Shown: positions 36,926 through 45,376 of the stretch, piece after piece
Position numbering within the stretch: position 1 is the first letter of the stretch
Layout of the letters: every line of letters starts with the position of its first letter
Assembly (NCBI RefSeq): GCF_000948415.1
Contig: NZ_JYII01000019.1
Coordinates: 62,001-126,000, forward strand
Length of the DNA stretch: 64,000 bases
Direction of reading: 5' to 3'
Source: Thalassospira sp. HJ
GTDB taxonomy: Bacteria; Pseudomonadota; Alphaproteobacteria; Rhodospirillales; Thalassospiraceae
Notes under the pieces: generated by a model
Database searches by the model: none
Seen by the model: the letters and a program-made list of their open reading frames with translations, nothing else
What the model was told of the DNA's origin: nothing
Program-made: the position numbers and the translations under genes

Positions 36926-37190
36926 AGGGTCAGGACCTATTAATTTGATTGGAATGGCAGACTTTATATTTGTGAAATCCAAGGAAAAGCCCGCTGAGCG
37001 GGTTGGTATCCCGCGCGAGGGGTTTGACGTCGGAGTTTGCAAATATAAAGCCTGTCCTTCGGATCGCTCAGATTTGCACGGCCTACTTTGTCGCAAAACC
37101 TTGAAAGATATATATCTTCCTGCGCTTTTGCTTCGTGTATCCGCACAAATCTGAGCGACCATTCGAACCAAATTAATAGGTCCTGACCCT
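36926..37190 (+). repeat. 265-bp palindromic element, copy B
   Basis: Second copy, opposite in direction to copy A. Terminal repeats match at 30 of 32 positions. Hairpin I pairs 36958-36972 with 37040-37054 (14 of 15) and contains a small CCCGCT/AGCGGG stem; hairpin II pairs 37064-37076 with 37146-37158 perfectly and contains nested GCAAAA/TTTTGC and AAGATA/TATCTT stems. It lies in the 36672-37318 gap between divergent nat and the D-amino acid aminotransferase gene. The rest of that gap is AT-rich leader (36672-36925) and 128 bases of leader for the aminotransferase. Confidence 0.93.
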
Positions 37191-37318
37191 AGAAACGTTA
37201 AAACAGATGGTCGCCATGGATCGAAACCCGATCGCATCAAAAGGCCGACCGATGGAAACGTCGCTTTATCCACCAAGCCGGATCGCAGCAGGTCCGCTTG
37301 CCAGACAGGAAAGTTACG

Positions 37319-38173
37319 ATGCGCACTGTTTATGTGAACGGCGAGTTTTTGCCGGAAACCGAAGCAAAGATTTCGATTTTTGACCGATCCTTCCTGTTCG
37401 CCGACGGCGTGTATGAAGTGACATCGGTGCTTGATGGCAAGCTGATTGACTTCATGGGTCATATGAAGCGCCTCGAACGTTCGCTCAAGGAACTGAAATT
37501 CAAATTCAAGCCCGATATCGATCAGCTTCTTGAAGCGCACCGCGAACTGGTGAAACTCAATGACATCACCGAAGGCCTGATTTATCTGCAGGTTTCGCGT
37601 GGCTCGGCCGGGGATCGTGATTTCGCAATCGACCCGGAAACCCCGCCGACCATCGTCATGTTCACGCAAAGCAAATCGCTGATCAAATCGGCCCTTGCCG
37701 AACGCGGTCAGAAGATCGTGACCTTCCCCGATATCCGCTGGCGCCGGTCGGACATCAAAACCACCCAGCTTCTGTATGCATCGCTCCTCAAAACCGATGC
37801 GGCCGCCAAGGGCAAGGATGATGCCTGGATGGTGCTGGATGGTTACGTCACCGAAGGCTCAAGCAACAACGCCTATATCGTCACCAAGGACGGCACGATC
37901 GTCACCCGCGAACTGTCGACCGACATTCTGCACGGCATCACCCGTGCCGCAGTTCTGAAATGTGCCGAGGAACTGCAGCTCAAAGTCGAAGAACGCCACT
38001 TCACCATCGAAGAAGCGCAAAATGCGGCTGAAGCCTTCTCGACCTCGGCATCCGCCTTTGTCTGCCCGGTTGTCGAAATTGACGACAAAAAGATCGGCGA
38101 CGGCGTACCGGGTCCGGTCGCCAAGCGCCTACGCGAGATCTATATCGAAGCCAACCGCAAGATGGCGGTCTGA
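37319..38173 (+). CDS. dat: D-amino acid aminotransferase (class IV)
   Basis: 284 residues. PLP enzyme moving the amino group between D-amino acids and 2-oxo acids, supplying D-Glu or D-Ala for peptidoglycan. Start at the ATG at 37319 with AGGAAA 7 bases upstream. N-terminal ISIFDRSFLFADGVYEV is diagnostic of the D-aminotransferase branch. Schiff-base Lys147 lies in DIKTTQLLYASLLK; the PLP-ring Glu in VTEGSSNNAYIV near 181. Branched-chain aminotransferase is the alternative, less likely from the N-terminus. Terminator follows. Confidence 0.88.
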   Translation: MRTVYVNGEFLPETEAKISIFDRSFLFADGVYEVTSVLDGKLIDFMGHMKRLERSLKELKFKFKPDIDQLLEAHRELVKLNDITEGLIYLQVSRGSAGDRDFAIDPETPPTIVMFTQSKSLIKSALAERGQKIVTFPDIRWRRSDIKTTQLLYASLLKTDAAAKGKDDAWMVLDGYVTEGSSNNAYIVTKDGTIVTRELSTDILHGITRAAVLKCAEELQLKVEERHFTIEEAQNAAEAFSTSASAFVCPVVEIDDKKIGDGVPGPVAKRLREIYIEANRKMAV

Positions 38174-38225
38174 TCTGCCTTTCAAAGCATCCGTATGATC
38201 GTCTCCTCAAAGCCGATCAAACCGC

Positions 38226-38255
38226 AAAACGCCGCCCGTGATCGGGCGGCGTTTT
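38226..38255. terminator. Intrinsic terminator
   Basis: Perfect 13-bp stem AAAACGCCGCCCG / CGGGCGGCGTTTT with TGAT loop and T-rich tail, between dat and the convergent ABC operon. Confidence 0.88.
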
Positions 38256-38295
38256 GTATTGGGTCGGGCCTCACCAAGCTGGGCTATGCCACCCC

Positions 38296-39732
38296 TTAGG
38301 CAGCAGTCCTTTGCTCCCCATTGCTAGATAAAGAGCTCAGATCAATCACGTGATCGGCAATCTTGTTTGCCAGAACATGATCATGGGTCACCAGCATCAG
38401 GGCCAGATTGCGTTCGCGTACCTGTGCGACCAGAAGGTCAATCACCCGTTTCTGACTGACTGGATCAAGGCGCGATGTTGCTTCATCGGCAAATAGCATC
38501 GCAGGTTTAAGCAACAAAGCCCGCGCAATGGCAAAGCGTTGCAGCTCCCCGCCGGAAATCGCATCGGGACGACGGGCCAGCAATCCAGGCTCAAGCCCCA
38601 GATCATCAAATATCCGGTTGATCGACGCTCCATCAATGCCATGACGTTTGCGCAAATCGCCAAAGGCATCACCAAGCGTTTGATGGGGAATGAAGGCGGC
38701 TGGCGGGTCCTGATAGATTTTCTGGTATTTGAAGGCAGGCAGATTTCCCGGTCTTTCGACTGTACCGAAATCGGCCTTGATCAATCCCAGCAGGATATTG
38801 CCGAGCGTGCTTTTGCCACAGCCACTTGGCCCCAGCGCAACCGTGATCTCGCCAGATCGCAATGTCAGGTCAAGCTCTTTGAAAAGCGCCCTCTCGCCAA
38901 AGGACTTGCCAAGGCTGCGAGCTGCAATCACCGGCTTTCCAGGCTCATGCGTGTTTTGCGAAGATGCTTCCCACTGGCTGGGCAAGGCAGCAACAAGTGA
39001 TTTGGTGTAAGCGTCAACTGGTGCATGAAGCACGCTATCGGCCTTGCCCAATTCCACGAGCACGCCATTGCGCATGACGCCGATCATGCCCGTGGTCTGC
39101 ATGGCAAGCTCAAGGTCATGGGTAATCACCATCACTGCACGGCCAAGTGATACTTCATGATTGATCATCCCGGCGACAACATCACAAAGGGCACGGTCAA
39201 GCCCCTTGGTCGGTTCATCCGCCAGAAGCACCATGCTTCCCGCCGCATGCGCCATGGCAATTGACGCACGCTGCGCCATACCACCAGACAGCTCGAACGG
39301 AAATGATCTGGCCGCGTGATCAAGCCCCACCGATTGCAAATCCTTCATCGCACGGGTCTTGGCATCGTTCCATGAGGCCCGGTGCAAGGCCGGATAAATC
39401 TCGGCGACTTGTGACCGGATAGTCATCGTCGGATCAAGCGATCGCGATGGTTCTTGCGGCAATAACGAAAATTTCCGCCCCCACAATGCGCGGCGTGCTG
39501 CGGCTGACAATGCCAGAAGGTTTTCACCATCAAGCAAGATGGCCCCTTCGCAGATCAATTCATCGGGCAGGCTGCCCATCACCGCATGCATGACAAGGCT
39601 TTTGCCTGATCCGGTTTCCCCAATCAGACAGATTGGATTGCCCGAACCAAACGCAAAAGACACATCACGCACCAGAACCGTGCCATCGCGGGTCTTGATG
39701 CTGAGGTTTTCCAGTCTGATTTCAGAACTCAT
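38296..39732 (-). CDS. Fused double ATPase of a Dpp/Nik-type ABC importer
   Basis: 478 residues containing two complete ATPase domains in one chain, equal to DppD plus DppF. First half: Walker A GETGSGKS near 37, signature LSGGMAQR, Walker B LLADEPTKGLD. Second half: Walker A GPSGCGKST near 300, signature ISGGELQR, Walker B LFADEATSRLD. Both signatures are intact, so both sites should hydrolyse ATP. Its start overlaps the stop of the permease gene by one base (ATG within the tail of the previous gene), showing translational coupling. The operon may import a nickel, zinc or opine complex rather than peptides. Confidence 0.9.
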   Translation of the reverse strand: MSSEIRLENLSIKTRDGTVLVRDVSFAFGSGNPICLIGETGSGKSLVMHAVMGSLPDELICEGAILLDGENLLALSAAARRALWGRKFSLLPQEPSRSLDPTMTIRSQVAEIYPALHRASWNDAKTRAMKDLQSVGLDHAARSFPFELSGGMAQRASIAMAHAAGSMVLLADEPTKGLDRALCDVVAGMINHEVSLGRAVMVITHDLELAMQTTGMIGVMRNGVLVELGKADSVLHAPVDAYTKSLVAALPSQWEASSQNTHEPGKPVIAARSLGKSFGERALFKELDLTLRSGEITVALGPSGCGKSTLGNILLGLIKADFGTVERPGNLPAFKYQKIYQDPPAAFIPHQTLGDAFGDLRKRHGIDGASINRIFDDLGLEPGLLARRPDAISGGELQRFAIARALLLKPAMLFADEATSRLDPVSQKRVIDLLVAQVRERNLALMLVTHDHVLANKIADHVIDLSSLSSNGEQRTAA

Positions 39733-40574
39733 CAGCTTTTCCTCCCGGCAAGCAACTGAAGCGACAGAACCAGCAGGAAAATCACGCCTGCGGGCATCAG
39801 AACCTGAAGCGGGGCTTCGCTGTAATAGGGCATCAGTTCGACAATCATCGCGCCAAGTTCCGGGGTCGGCGGACGAAGCCCCACATGAATGGCGCTTAAT
39901 GTACTGACCGCAATGATGGCCGAGCCCATGGCAAAGGCAAACAGCGTCATCATCGGCCCCGCAAGTGCGGGCAAAACGATCCGGCCAAACACGTAAAACG
40001 GCCCAAAGCCCAGCAACCGGGTGGCTTCACAACAGGGCAAAGCCAAAACACGCGCCGTTTCAATCCGTGCCACGCGGAAAAACTCCACCCACAGATAAAG
40101 CGCAAGACCAAGATAAAGTGGTCCGAACTTGCCCGGCGCAAACGCCATCAACAAAAGCACCAACAACAATCCGGGCAAAGCCAGAACAATGTCAGACAGG
40201 GCAACAAGCCCGCGCTCGACCCAACCACCCCGGCTGGCCGCAAGAATGCCAAGAGCAATGCCCGGCACAGCGGCACTCAGTGCTGTAACAAAGGCCATGA
40301 CAAAGGAAAGCTGCGCCCCGTGCACCAGGCGTGCGGCCATGGATCGCCCGAAATGGTCCGTACCCAACCAGTGGGCCGGATCACCCGGCGCGACAAGCAC
40401 CGCAAGATAATCCTGAAAAAGCGGATCGGCCCCGATCACCAAGGGCCCGACAAAGGCAAACGCCAAAAGGGCCAGAAGGATCACCGCACCGACAATACGC
40501 ACCGGCTGCCAGAAGGCCGGTTTGGCACCATCGCGCAGCTCGACCGGCAAGTGGGTTAAAGATGCTGTATTCAT
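39732..40574 (-). CDS. Dpp/Nik-type ABC permease (C subunit)
   Basis: 280 residues, with N-terminal helix after a hydrophilic head and the typical GTDHFGRSMAARLVHGAQLS motif near residue 70, and the cytoplasmic EAA-like loop (EFFRVARIETARVLALPCCEA). Six predicted helices. Overlaps the start of the ATPase by one base. Second subunit of the membrane channel with the preceding permease. Downstream of the putative Zur box in the same operon. Confidence 0.9.
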   Translation of the reverse strand: MNTASLTHLPVELRDGAKPAFWQPVRIVGAVILLALLAFAFVGPLVIGADPLFQDYLAVLVAPGDPAHWLGTDHFGRSMAARLVHGAQLSFVMAFVTALSAAVPGIALGILAASRGGWVERGLVALSDIVLALPGLLLVLLLMAFAPGKFGPLYLGLALYLWVEFFRVARIETARVLALPCCEATRLLGFGPFYVFGRIVLPALAGPMMTLFAFAMGSAIIAVSTLSAIHVGLRPPTPELGAMIVELMPYYSEAPLQVLMPAGVIFLLVLSLQLLAGRKS

Positions 40575-41521
40575 GCGGCCCTCCGACCCAGACGGGGATC
40601 AAGACGCAAACACATAAGATCGACAATGATGTTCAGCAGTACAAACAAGCCGCCCATCGCCAGCGCCGTTCCCTGCACCATCGGCACATCACGCGCAATG
40701 ATCGCATGGACCAGTGCATGACCAATGCCCGGAAAGGCAAAGATGGATTCAACCACCACCACGCCTTCGACCAGATAAACCATCTGCAAACCAAGATAGG
40801 TCACCACTGGTAACGACGCGTTTCGTATGCCGTGGCGCATCACGACAGTGCGGTCTGACAGCCCCTTATAGCGGCCATGGGCAAAATACGGACTTGCAGC
40901 CACTTCGCTCATGGCGTCACGCATCACCCTTGATGACATCGCCGCCAGACCAAGTGCGAGTGTCAGGGATGGCAGGACCATGTTGCTCCAGCCGCCAAAT
41001 CCGGCGGTCGGAAACCAGCGCAATGTCACGCCAAACACCATCATGAAAACAATCGCCAGCACAAAGGGCGGCACGGCGCGCAAGGCAACCGCAACCAGAA
41101 GACTGACCCGATCAAAGATTGATCCCGGGAACAACCCGGCAATCGCCCCGACAAGCGGGCCGATCACAAGCGCCAGCACAAAGGCAAGTGCTGCCAACCA
41201 AAGGGTATAACCAAGCTGAAGGGCAATTTCATGAAGAACCGGCGCACCAGACACCAGCGAGTGGCCAAGATCAAAGCGGATCAAGTCCCCCATCCACGCC
41301 AGAAACCGGAACAATACCGGCTGGTCCAGGCCAAGTTCGGCCCGGACCATATCCGATATCGCATTATCCATCATGTCCGGACCATAGCGACCTGCGGCAA
41401 TGCGCAAGGCCGGATCACCCGGCAGGAAATACATCAGCGCAAAGCTGATCGATCCGACAATCAGGACAACGGCAACCAGCTGAAACAAACGGGTTGCAAT
41501 CAGTTGCTTCATTTTACCCAC
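40571..41521 (-). CDS. Dpp/Nik-type ABC permease (B subunit)
   Basis: 316 residues; opens ATRLFQLVAVVLIVGSISFALMYFLPGDPA, the standard DppB/NikB start, and carries the EAA-like motif GIRNASLPVVTYLGLQ. Six helices. Start overlaps the end of the binding-protein gene by 13 bases, and its end overlaps the next permease by 4. Forms the translocation pore with the C subunit. Confidence 0.9.
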   Translation of the reverse strand: MGKMKQLIATRLFQLVAVVLIVGSISFALMYFLPGDPALRIAAGRYGPDMMDNAISDMVRAELGLDQPVLFRFLAWMGDLIRFDLGHSLVSGAPVLHEIALQLGYTLWLAALAFVLALVIGPLVGAIAGLFPGSIFDRVSLLVAVALRAVPPFVLAIVFMMVFGVTLRWFPTAGFGGWSNMVLPSLTLALGLAAMSSRVMRDAMSEVAASPYFAHGRYKGLSDRTVVMRHGIRNASLPVVTYLGLQMVYLVEGVVVVESIFAFPGIGHALVHAIIARDVPMVQGTALAMGGLFVLLNIIVDLMCLRLDPRLGRRAA

Positions 41522-43059
41522 CGAAGATCAGACAGGTAGTAGTTCTGCTCAAACGGGTCGACAAACAGGTTTTCAAGTTTGTCCGTTGTCGCCACGGCCA
41601 GTTCGCTCCAGACCACCGGAATGGTCGGCAACTCATATTGCAGTATCGATGTTAGCTGGTTTTGCATATCGGCGCGGACAGCACTGTCGGTCGTGCGACC
41701 AAGTGCGGCAAGAAGATCAGCGGCCTCGTCATTGTTCCAGTTCATCGCCCCCCAATCTGCACCACCGGGACCGTAATCGGCCATCACGGTTGCCAAGGGA
41801 TCAGGCACCATCGAGAAACTGCGTGTGATCAGCGCGATCTCAAGGGTGCCATCTGCATGACCCGACGGAATTTCGGTATAGCTTCCAACGGAGATTTCCA
41901 GATTGATACCCACCGCTTTCAACTGGTTTTGAAGCGCGGTCGCGATCAAAGGAAGGTCCGGCCAGCTGGCATAGGTGCGCAACGTGATTGAGAAACGCTT
42001 GCCATCCTTTTCAAGAATGCCGTCTGATCCTTCGACCCAGCCCGCCTCGGCCAGAAGATCGCGCGCCTTTTGCGGATCAAATTCAAAAGCCGGGATCTGT
42101 TGATTGTTCCAGCCAACAATTGATGGCGGGAACATCTGGGTTGCCGCAAGATCAACATTGCGCATGACCACAGCAGCAATCGCCTTACGGTCAATCGCAA
42201 GGCTCAGCGCCTGACGTTCGATCACGTCATCAAAGAACGGCTTTGACACATCGAATTTCAAAAGACGGGTACGCGGAATGGTCGCGATCTCGACATTGAC
42301 CGATGGATCATTATTCAACTGATTGACCGCAACCGGCAGCAAAGACAAAACCAGATCAGCATCCCCGCTTTGCGCCATCATGGCACGGGTTTCCCCACGC
42401 GAAACAGCAAGGTAGCTGACCTTTTCAATCTCTGCCTTGCCATTCCACCAGTTTTCAAAGGCGCTCATCCCGACACGCAACGGCGGGATCACTTCATCCA
42501 CGCGATAGGCCCCGGTACCAATGATCGCAGTAACATCGCCAACTTCATCAAAGGATTTCGGTGCCAGAATAATGGTGCTGTAATGGGCCAGAAAGGCCGA
42601 CAACATGGAAAACGGCTCTGACAAGGTAATGACGACTTCATTACCTTCCGCTGAAATCCCCGTGATCGGTGCACGACCCAAAACGCCCGGGCGATCAAAT
42701 GCACGTTTGAGGTCACTTGCCACGACCTCTGCCGTCATGGCGCTGCCATCATGGAACTCAACACCATCACGCAGCTCAATATGCCAGATCAGACCGTCAT
42801 CGCTGACATGAGTGTCGCTTGCCAGCATCGGCACCAGTTGACCCTGACGGTTGACGGTGAACAGAGTTTCAGCTGCCTGCATGCGGCTAAAAACATATCC
42901 CGACTTGGCCGGATCAAGCCCGGAAATCTCAAGCGGGCTGGCAATATCAAGGACTTCATCATCAGCCGCAGCCATTACAGGCGCAGAAAACCCGGTTGTC
43001 ATCGTAAGCGCCAGAATTCCGGCCGATGCACACAGGTTGCGCAAAACCGATTGGGTCAT
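41509..43059 (-). CDS. Periplasmic binding protein of a Dpp/Nik-type importer
   Basis: 516 residues, signal peptide ending PVMAA. Family 5 solute-binding fold: SDDGLIWHIELRDGVEFHDGSAMTAEVV, GTGAYRVDEVIPP, ALSLAIDRKAIAAVV and LRTYASWPDLPLIATALQ. Members bind peptides, nickel complexes or metallophores; the wording is nearest NikA/CntA-type proteins. Ribosome site AGGAG 8 bases before the ATG. A Zur-like palindrome begins 24 bases upstream of the start, so zinc limitation is the likely signal. Substrate is inference from this site. Confidence 0.85.
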   Translation of the reverse strand: MTQSVLRNLCASAGILALTMTTGFSAPVMAAADDEVLDIASPLEISGLDPAKSGYVFSRMQAAETLFTVNRQGQLVPMLASDTHVSDDGLIWHIELRDGVEFHDGSAMTAEVVASDLKRAFDRPGVLGRAPITGISAEGNEVVITLSEPFSMLSAFLAHYSTIILAPKSFDEVGDVTAIIGTGAYRVDEVIPPLRVGMSAFENWWNGKAEIEKVSYLAVSRGETRAMMAQSGDADLVLSLLPVAVNQLNNDPSVNVEIATIPRTRLLKFDVSKPFFDDVIERQALSLAIDRKAIAAVVMRNVDLAATQMFPPSIVGWNNQQIPAFEFDPQKARDLLAEAGWVEGSDGILEKDGKRFSITLRTYASWPDLPLIATALQNQLKAVGINLEISVGSYTEIPSGHADGTLEIALITRSFSMVPDPLATVMADYGPGGADWGAMNWNNDEAADLLAALGRTTDSAVRADMQNQLTSILQYELPTIPVVWSELAVATTDKLENLFVDPFEQNYYLSDLRWVK

Positions 43060-43082
43060 TGTGAACTCCTGAAATCACAAAT

Positions 43083-43105
43083 GTAATGTTATAACGTAAC
43101 GTTAC
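43083..43105. promoter_or_regulatory. Zur-like operator
   Basis: GTAATGTTATAACGTAACGTTAC resembles the zinc-uptake regulator consensus (GAAATGTTATAnTATAACATTTC), matching 17 of 22 fixed positions, and contains a perfect GTAACGTTAC palindrome. Located in the divergent region between the ABC operon (24 bases away) and the DMT gene (150 bases). Confidence 0.6.
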
Positions 43106-43255
43106 AAATCCGATCCCGACTTCAATGTCAATCAGTTTTGCGAAGTACTCTCAATTAAGTTTGTGATCGGCTTGAAATCGTGGGCAGATGACGTCAAACC
43201 GATACCGACCAACTTCTTTTCTGGTCACATCATCGCAATTGCCCTAAAGGTGGAA

Positions 43256-44167
43256 ATGCGCCCCACCACACAGCAGGAAGCCCCATTGGCCAGCCAAACG
43301 CCTTCACGCCAGAACAACCTTGCCGGCATCATGACGATGTGTGGCGGAGTGGCCGCACTTTGCATCAATGATGCGCTGGCCAAAAGCCTGATGGATCATT
43401 ATTCCCCGTTCCAGATCATCTTCCTGCGCAACATCATCGCCCTTCCCTTTGCCTTCCTGCTCGCCCTTAAGATGGGCGGCTATCGCGGGTTGCGCTCGAC
43501 CCGGGTGGGAGTGCATTTCATGCGCGGCGTGATCTGGATTGCCGCCACCGTGATGTTCTTTACCAGCATCCATCACCTCGGCCTGGCCGAGGCCACCGCA
43601 CTGGCCTTCGTTGCCCCGCTTTTCATCACCGCCCTGTCAGCCATTTTCATTGCCCGGGTCGGCTGGCGGCGCTGGTTGGCTGTCAGTGTTGGTTTTCTCG
43701 GTGTTCTGGTGATTGTCCGGCCGGGGGCGGCAACGTTTGAGCTGATATCACTTCTGCCGATTGCGACCGCGTTTACCTATGCGATCCTGATGCTGAGTGC
43801 CCGCTTTGTCGACACCCGCGAAACCATGTGGACATTGTTGCTTTATCTCAGCCTGACCAGTGCCATCCTGACCAGCATTCCGGTGCTGTTTGTCTGGAGC
43901 CCGGTCCGGGCAGAGGACATCTGGCTGTTTCTGGCGATTGCGCTGTGTGGCTCGCTCGGCATGGCCATGATCACCCAGGCCTTCCGCTTTGCCGAGGCCC
44001 CGACAGTCGCACCGTTTGACTACACAGCTCTGATCTGGGCCACCGCGCTTGGCTGGCTGTTCTGGGGCGAAACGCCCGATATGCTGACCTTTGTCGGGGC
44101 CGCGATCATTACCGCAAGCGGCCTGTTCGTCATCTTCCGCGAAAGCAAGGTGGCGTCTGAGACCTAA
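43256..44167 (+). CDS. DMT/EamA-family transporter
   Basis: 303 residues from the ATG at 43256, which follows AAAGGTGG; the open frame extends further upstream. Ten predicted helices in two EamA halves (LCINDALAKSLMDHYSP, GLAEATALAFVAPLFIT, then RFAEAPTVAPFDYTALIWA, FWGETPDMLTFVGAAII). Usually an exporter of small metabolites. Divergent from the Dpp/Nik-like importer with the Zur-like site between. In pseudopaline-type metallophore loci an EamA protein exports the chelator, but no synthase is visible here. Ends four bases inside the convergent flavin gene. Confidence 0.85.
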   Translation: MRPTTQQEAPLASQTPSRQNNLAGIMTMCGGVAALCINDALAKSLMDHYSPFQIIFLRNIIALPFAFLLALKMGGYRGLRSTRVGVHFMRGVIWIAATVMFFTSIHHLGLAEATALAFVAPLFITALSAIFIARVGWRRWLAVSVGFLGVLVIVRPGAATFELISLLPIATAFTYAILMLSARFVDTRETMWTLLLYLSLTSAILTSIPVLFVWSPVRAEDIWLFLAIALCGSLGMAMITQAFRFAEAPTVAPFDYTALIWATALGWLFWGETPDMLTFVGAAIITASGLFVIFRESKVASET

Positions 44168-44622
44168 TCGCGTGGTTTGACGCCATAGGTCCGCATGGCT
44201 CCTTCGCGCATATCGGCCTCAGTCACATCCTTTTTGAAACGATAGCTTGGGGCCAATATTTCATTGGCCTTGGTGACCGTGACATCAAACAGGGTCGCCA
44301 CCCGAAAGGCATCGCCTGCCATGTCTTGCAGGATCGCTTGGCGATCTTCAAACCCGGCGTCACCTTTGCGCATCAGGATTGCCATGCCATAAAGCTGCCA
44401 GCCACGTTGTGAAAACACATCAACGAAACTGATGCAAACACGCGGATCACGGGCGATATTCTGTACCGACTGCGGGGAAACAATATTGGCAATGATGATC
44501 CGATCATCCCCAAAACACGCAAAAATTTCCTTGGGACTAACCGACGGCCCGGCGTCAGACGACGTCGCCATCCAACACAAAACCGAACGACTGGCGTAAT
44601 CACGGACGTCATCGATCAGCAT
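44164..44622 (-). CDS. Pyridoxamine 5'-phosphate oxidase-like flavin protein
   Basis: 152 residues of the FMN-binding split-barrel fold: LCWMATSSDAGPSVSPKEIF, IIIANIVSPQSVQNIARDPRVCISFVDVF. Members handle FMN or haem breakdown, or remove activated compounds. The N-terminal substrate pocket SVSPK is close to the general-stress flavin type. Overlaps the convergent DMT gene by four bases. Specific reaction unknown. Confidence 0.82.
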   Translation of the reverse strand: MLIDDVRDYASRSVLCWMATSSDAGPSVSPKEIFACFGDDRIIIANIVSPQSVQNIARDPRVCISFVDVFSQRGWQLYGMAILMRKGDAGFEDRQAILQDMAGDAFRVATLFDVTVTKANEILAPSYRFKKDVTEADMREGAMRTYGVKPRD

Positions 44623-44690
44623 CGGGCATTTCCTTTATAACTTTGGGTGCGCGATCACCCTATCACCCACGCCTGACCAACAAAACAAAA

Positions 44691-44714
44691 CCCGCTTTCC
44701 AATCGAAAAGCGGG
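44691..44714 (-). terminator. Intrinsic terminator for the small minus-strand genes
   Basis: Stem CCCGCTTT / AAAGCGGG. Read on the minus strand it is followed by TTTTGTTTTG, so it ends the transcript of the 44752-45274 pair. Confidence 0.75.
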
Positions 44715-44751
44715 CACGATCAACAGCGATGTCAGCAGCCATCAAAACAGC

Positions 44752-44946
44752 TTAATAGTTGGCCTTGAAAGTCGGCTCTTCACCACGCGCCCTGGCAGCA
44801 GCGGCAATATTGCGCAATAAGGCACGCTTGCTTTCGGTGCGGCGACGACCAGAATTTGGCTGCACGAAACCACCGCCAGAATAGCCCATCTCGGCTTTCT
44901 TCTGACTGACTTTCGCTGCCAACTCTTTAATCGTTATCTCGCGCAT
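44752..44946 (-). CDS. Small basic protein, unknown
   Basis: 64 residues from the ATG at 44946 (AAGGCGG just upstream). Predicted helix ITIKELAAKVSQKKAEMG, Gly-rich turn YSGGGFVQ, then a strongly basic helix (GRRRTESKRALLRNIAAAARARG). A nucleic-acid binding or toxin-neutralising role is possible but not shown. The reading frame continues upstream to 45063 without a ribosome site. Follows the acidic gene at 44972 by 25 bases and shares its terminator. Not recognised. Confidence 0.5.
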   Translation of the reverse strand: MREITIKELAAKVSQKKAEMGYSGGGFVQPNSGRRRTESKRALLRNIAAAARARGEEPTFKANY

Positions 44947-44971
44947 CCGCCTTCTTTTTCCAAAGTAAACT

Positions 44972-45274
44972 TTATACCATTGGTTTCCCAATAAGCTGGG
45001 TTGTTCGGTCGGGATCAGGAACCAAGTTCCCCCAAATACCGTTCCACAAATCATCATCATCAATCACAACAAAATTATATGATTCAAAATGAACATTACC
45101 TTTATGCAAAAGGAAAAGTTTAATACCCTCTTCAATCGGCATAATTTTACTGGAAATATCATCACTAGGAGATTTCACAACACAAACGATATCATCACCG
45201 CGCTTCATCAAAACAAGGGCGTAATCTTTATCGGAGTTGAAGAATCTTTTCGCAATTTTTGTAAAATTTGACAT
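44972..45274 (-). CDS. Small acidic protein, unknown
   Basis: 100 residues from the ATG at 45274 with GGAAG 6 bases upstream. Mixed alpha/beta: DYALVLMKRGDDIVCVVKSP, IMPIEEGIKLFLL, SYNFVVIDDDDLWNGIWG. No signal peptide. Its base composition is clearly poorer in GC than neighbours, suggesting recent transfer. Forms a two-gene unit with the basic protein at 44752; an acidic/basic pair like this could be a toxin-antitoxin or immunity pair, but no family is recognised. Confidence 0.55.
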   Translation of the reverse strand: MSNFTKIAKRFFNSDKDYALVLMKRGDDIVCVVKSPSDDISSKIMPIEEGIKLFLLHKGNVHFESYNFVVIDDDDLWNGIWGNLVPDPDRTTQLIGKPMV

Positions 45275-45376
45275 CACACTTCCAACCTTATTCAGTCATA
45301 TCGTGTTCCATAAAGTTACAATACCAAGCAGAGACGTAACTTTAAGATAAAAAACCACTTTTATATAGCGTCTCGC

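Noticed and set aside
36958..37154. Small protein inside the palindromic element
   Set aside because: Differences between the three copies mostly change residues and follow the paired stems, so the frame is probably incidental; kept as a finding to be tested rather than a gene.
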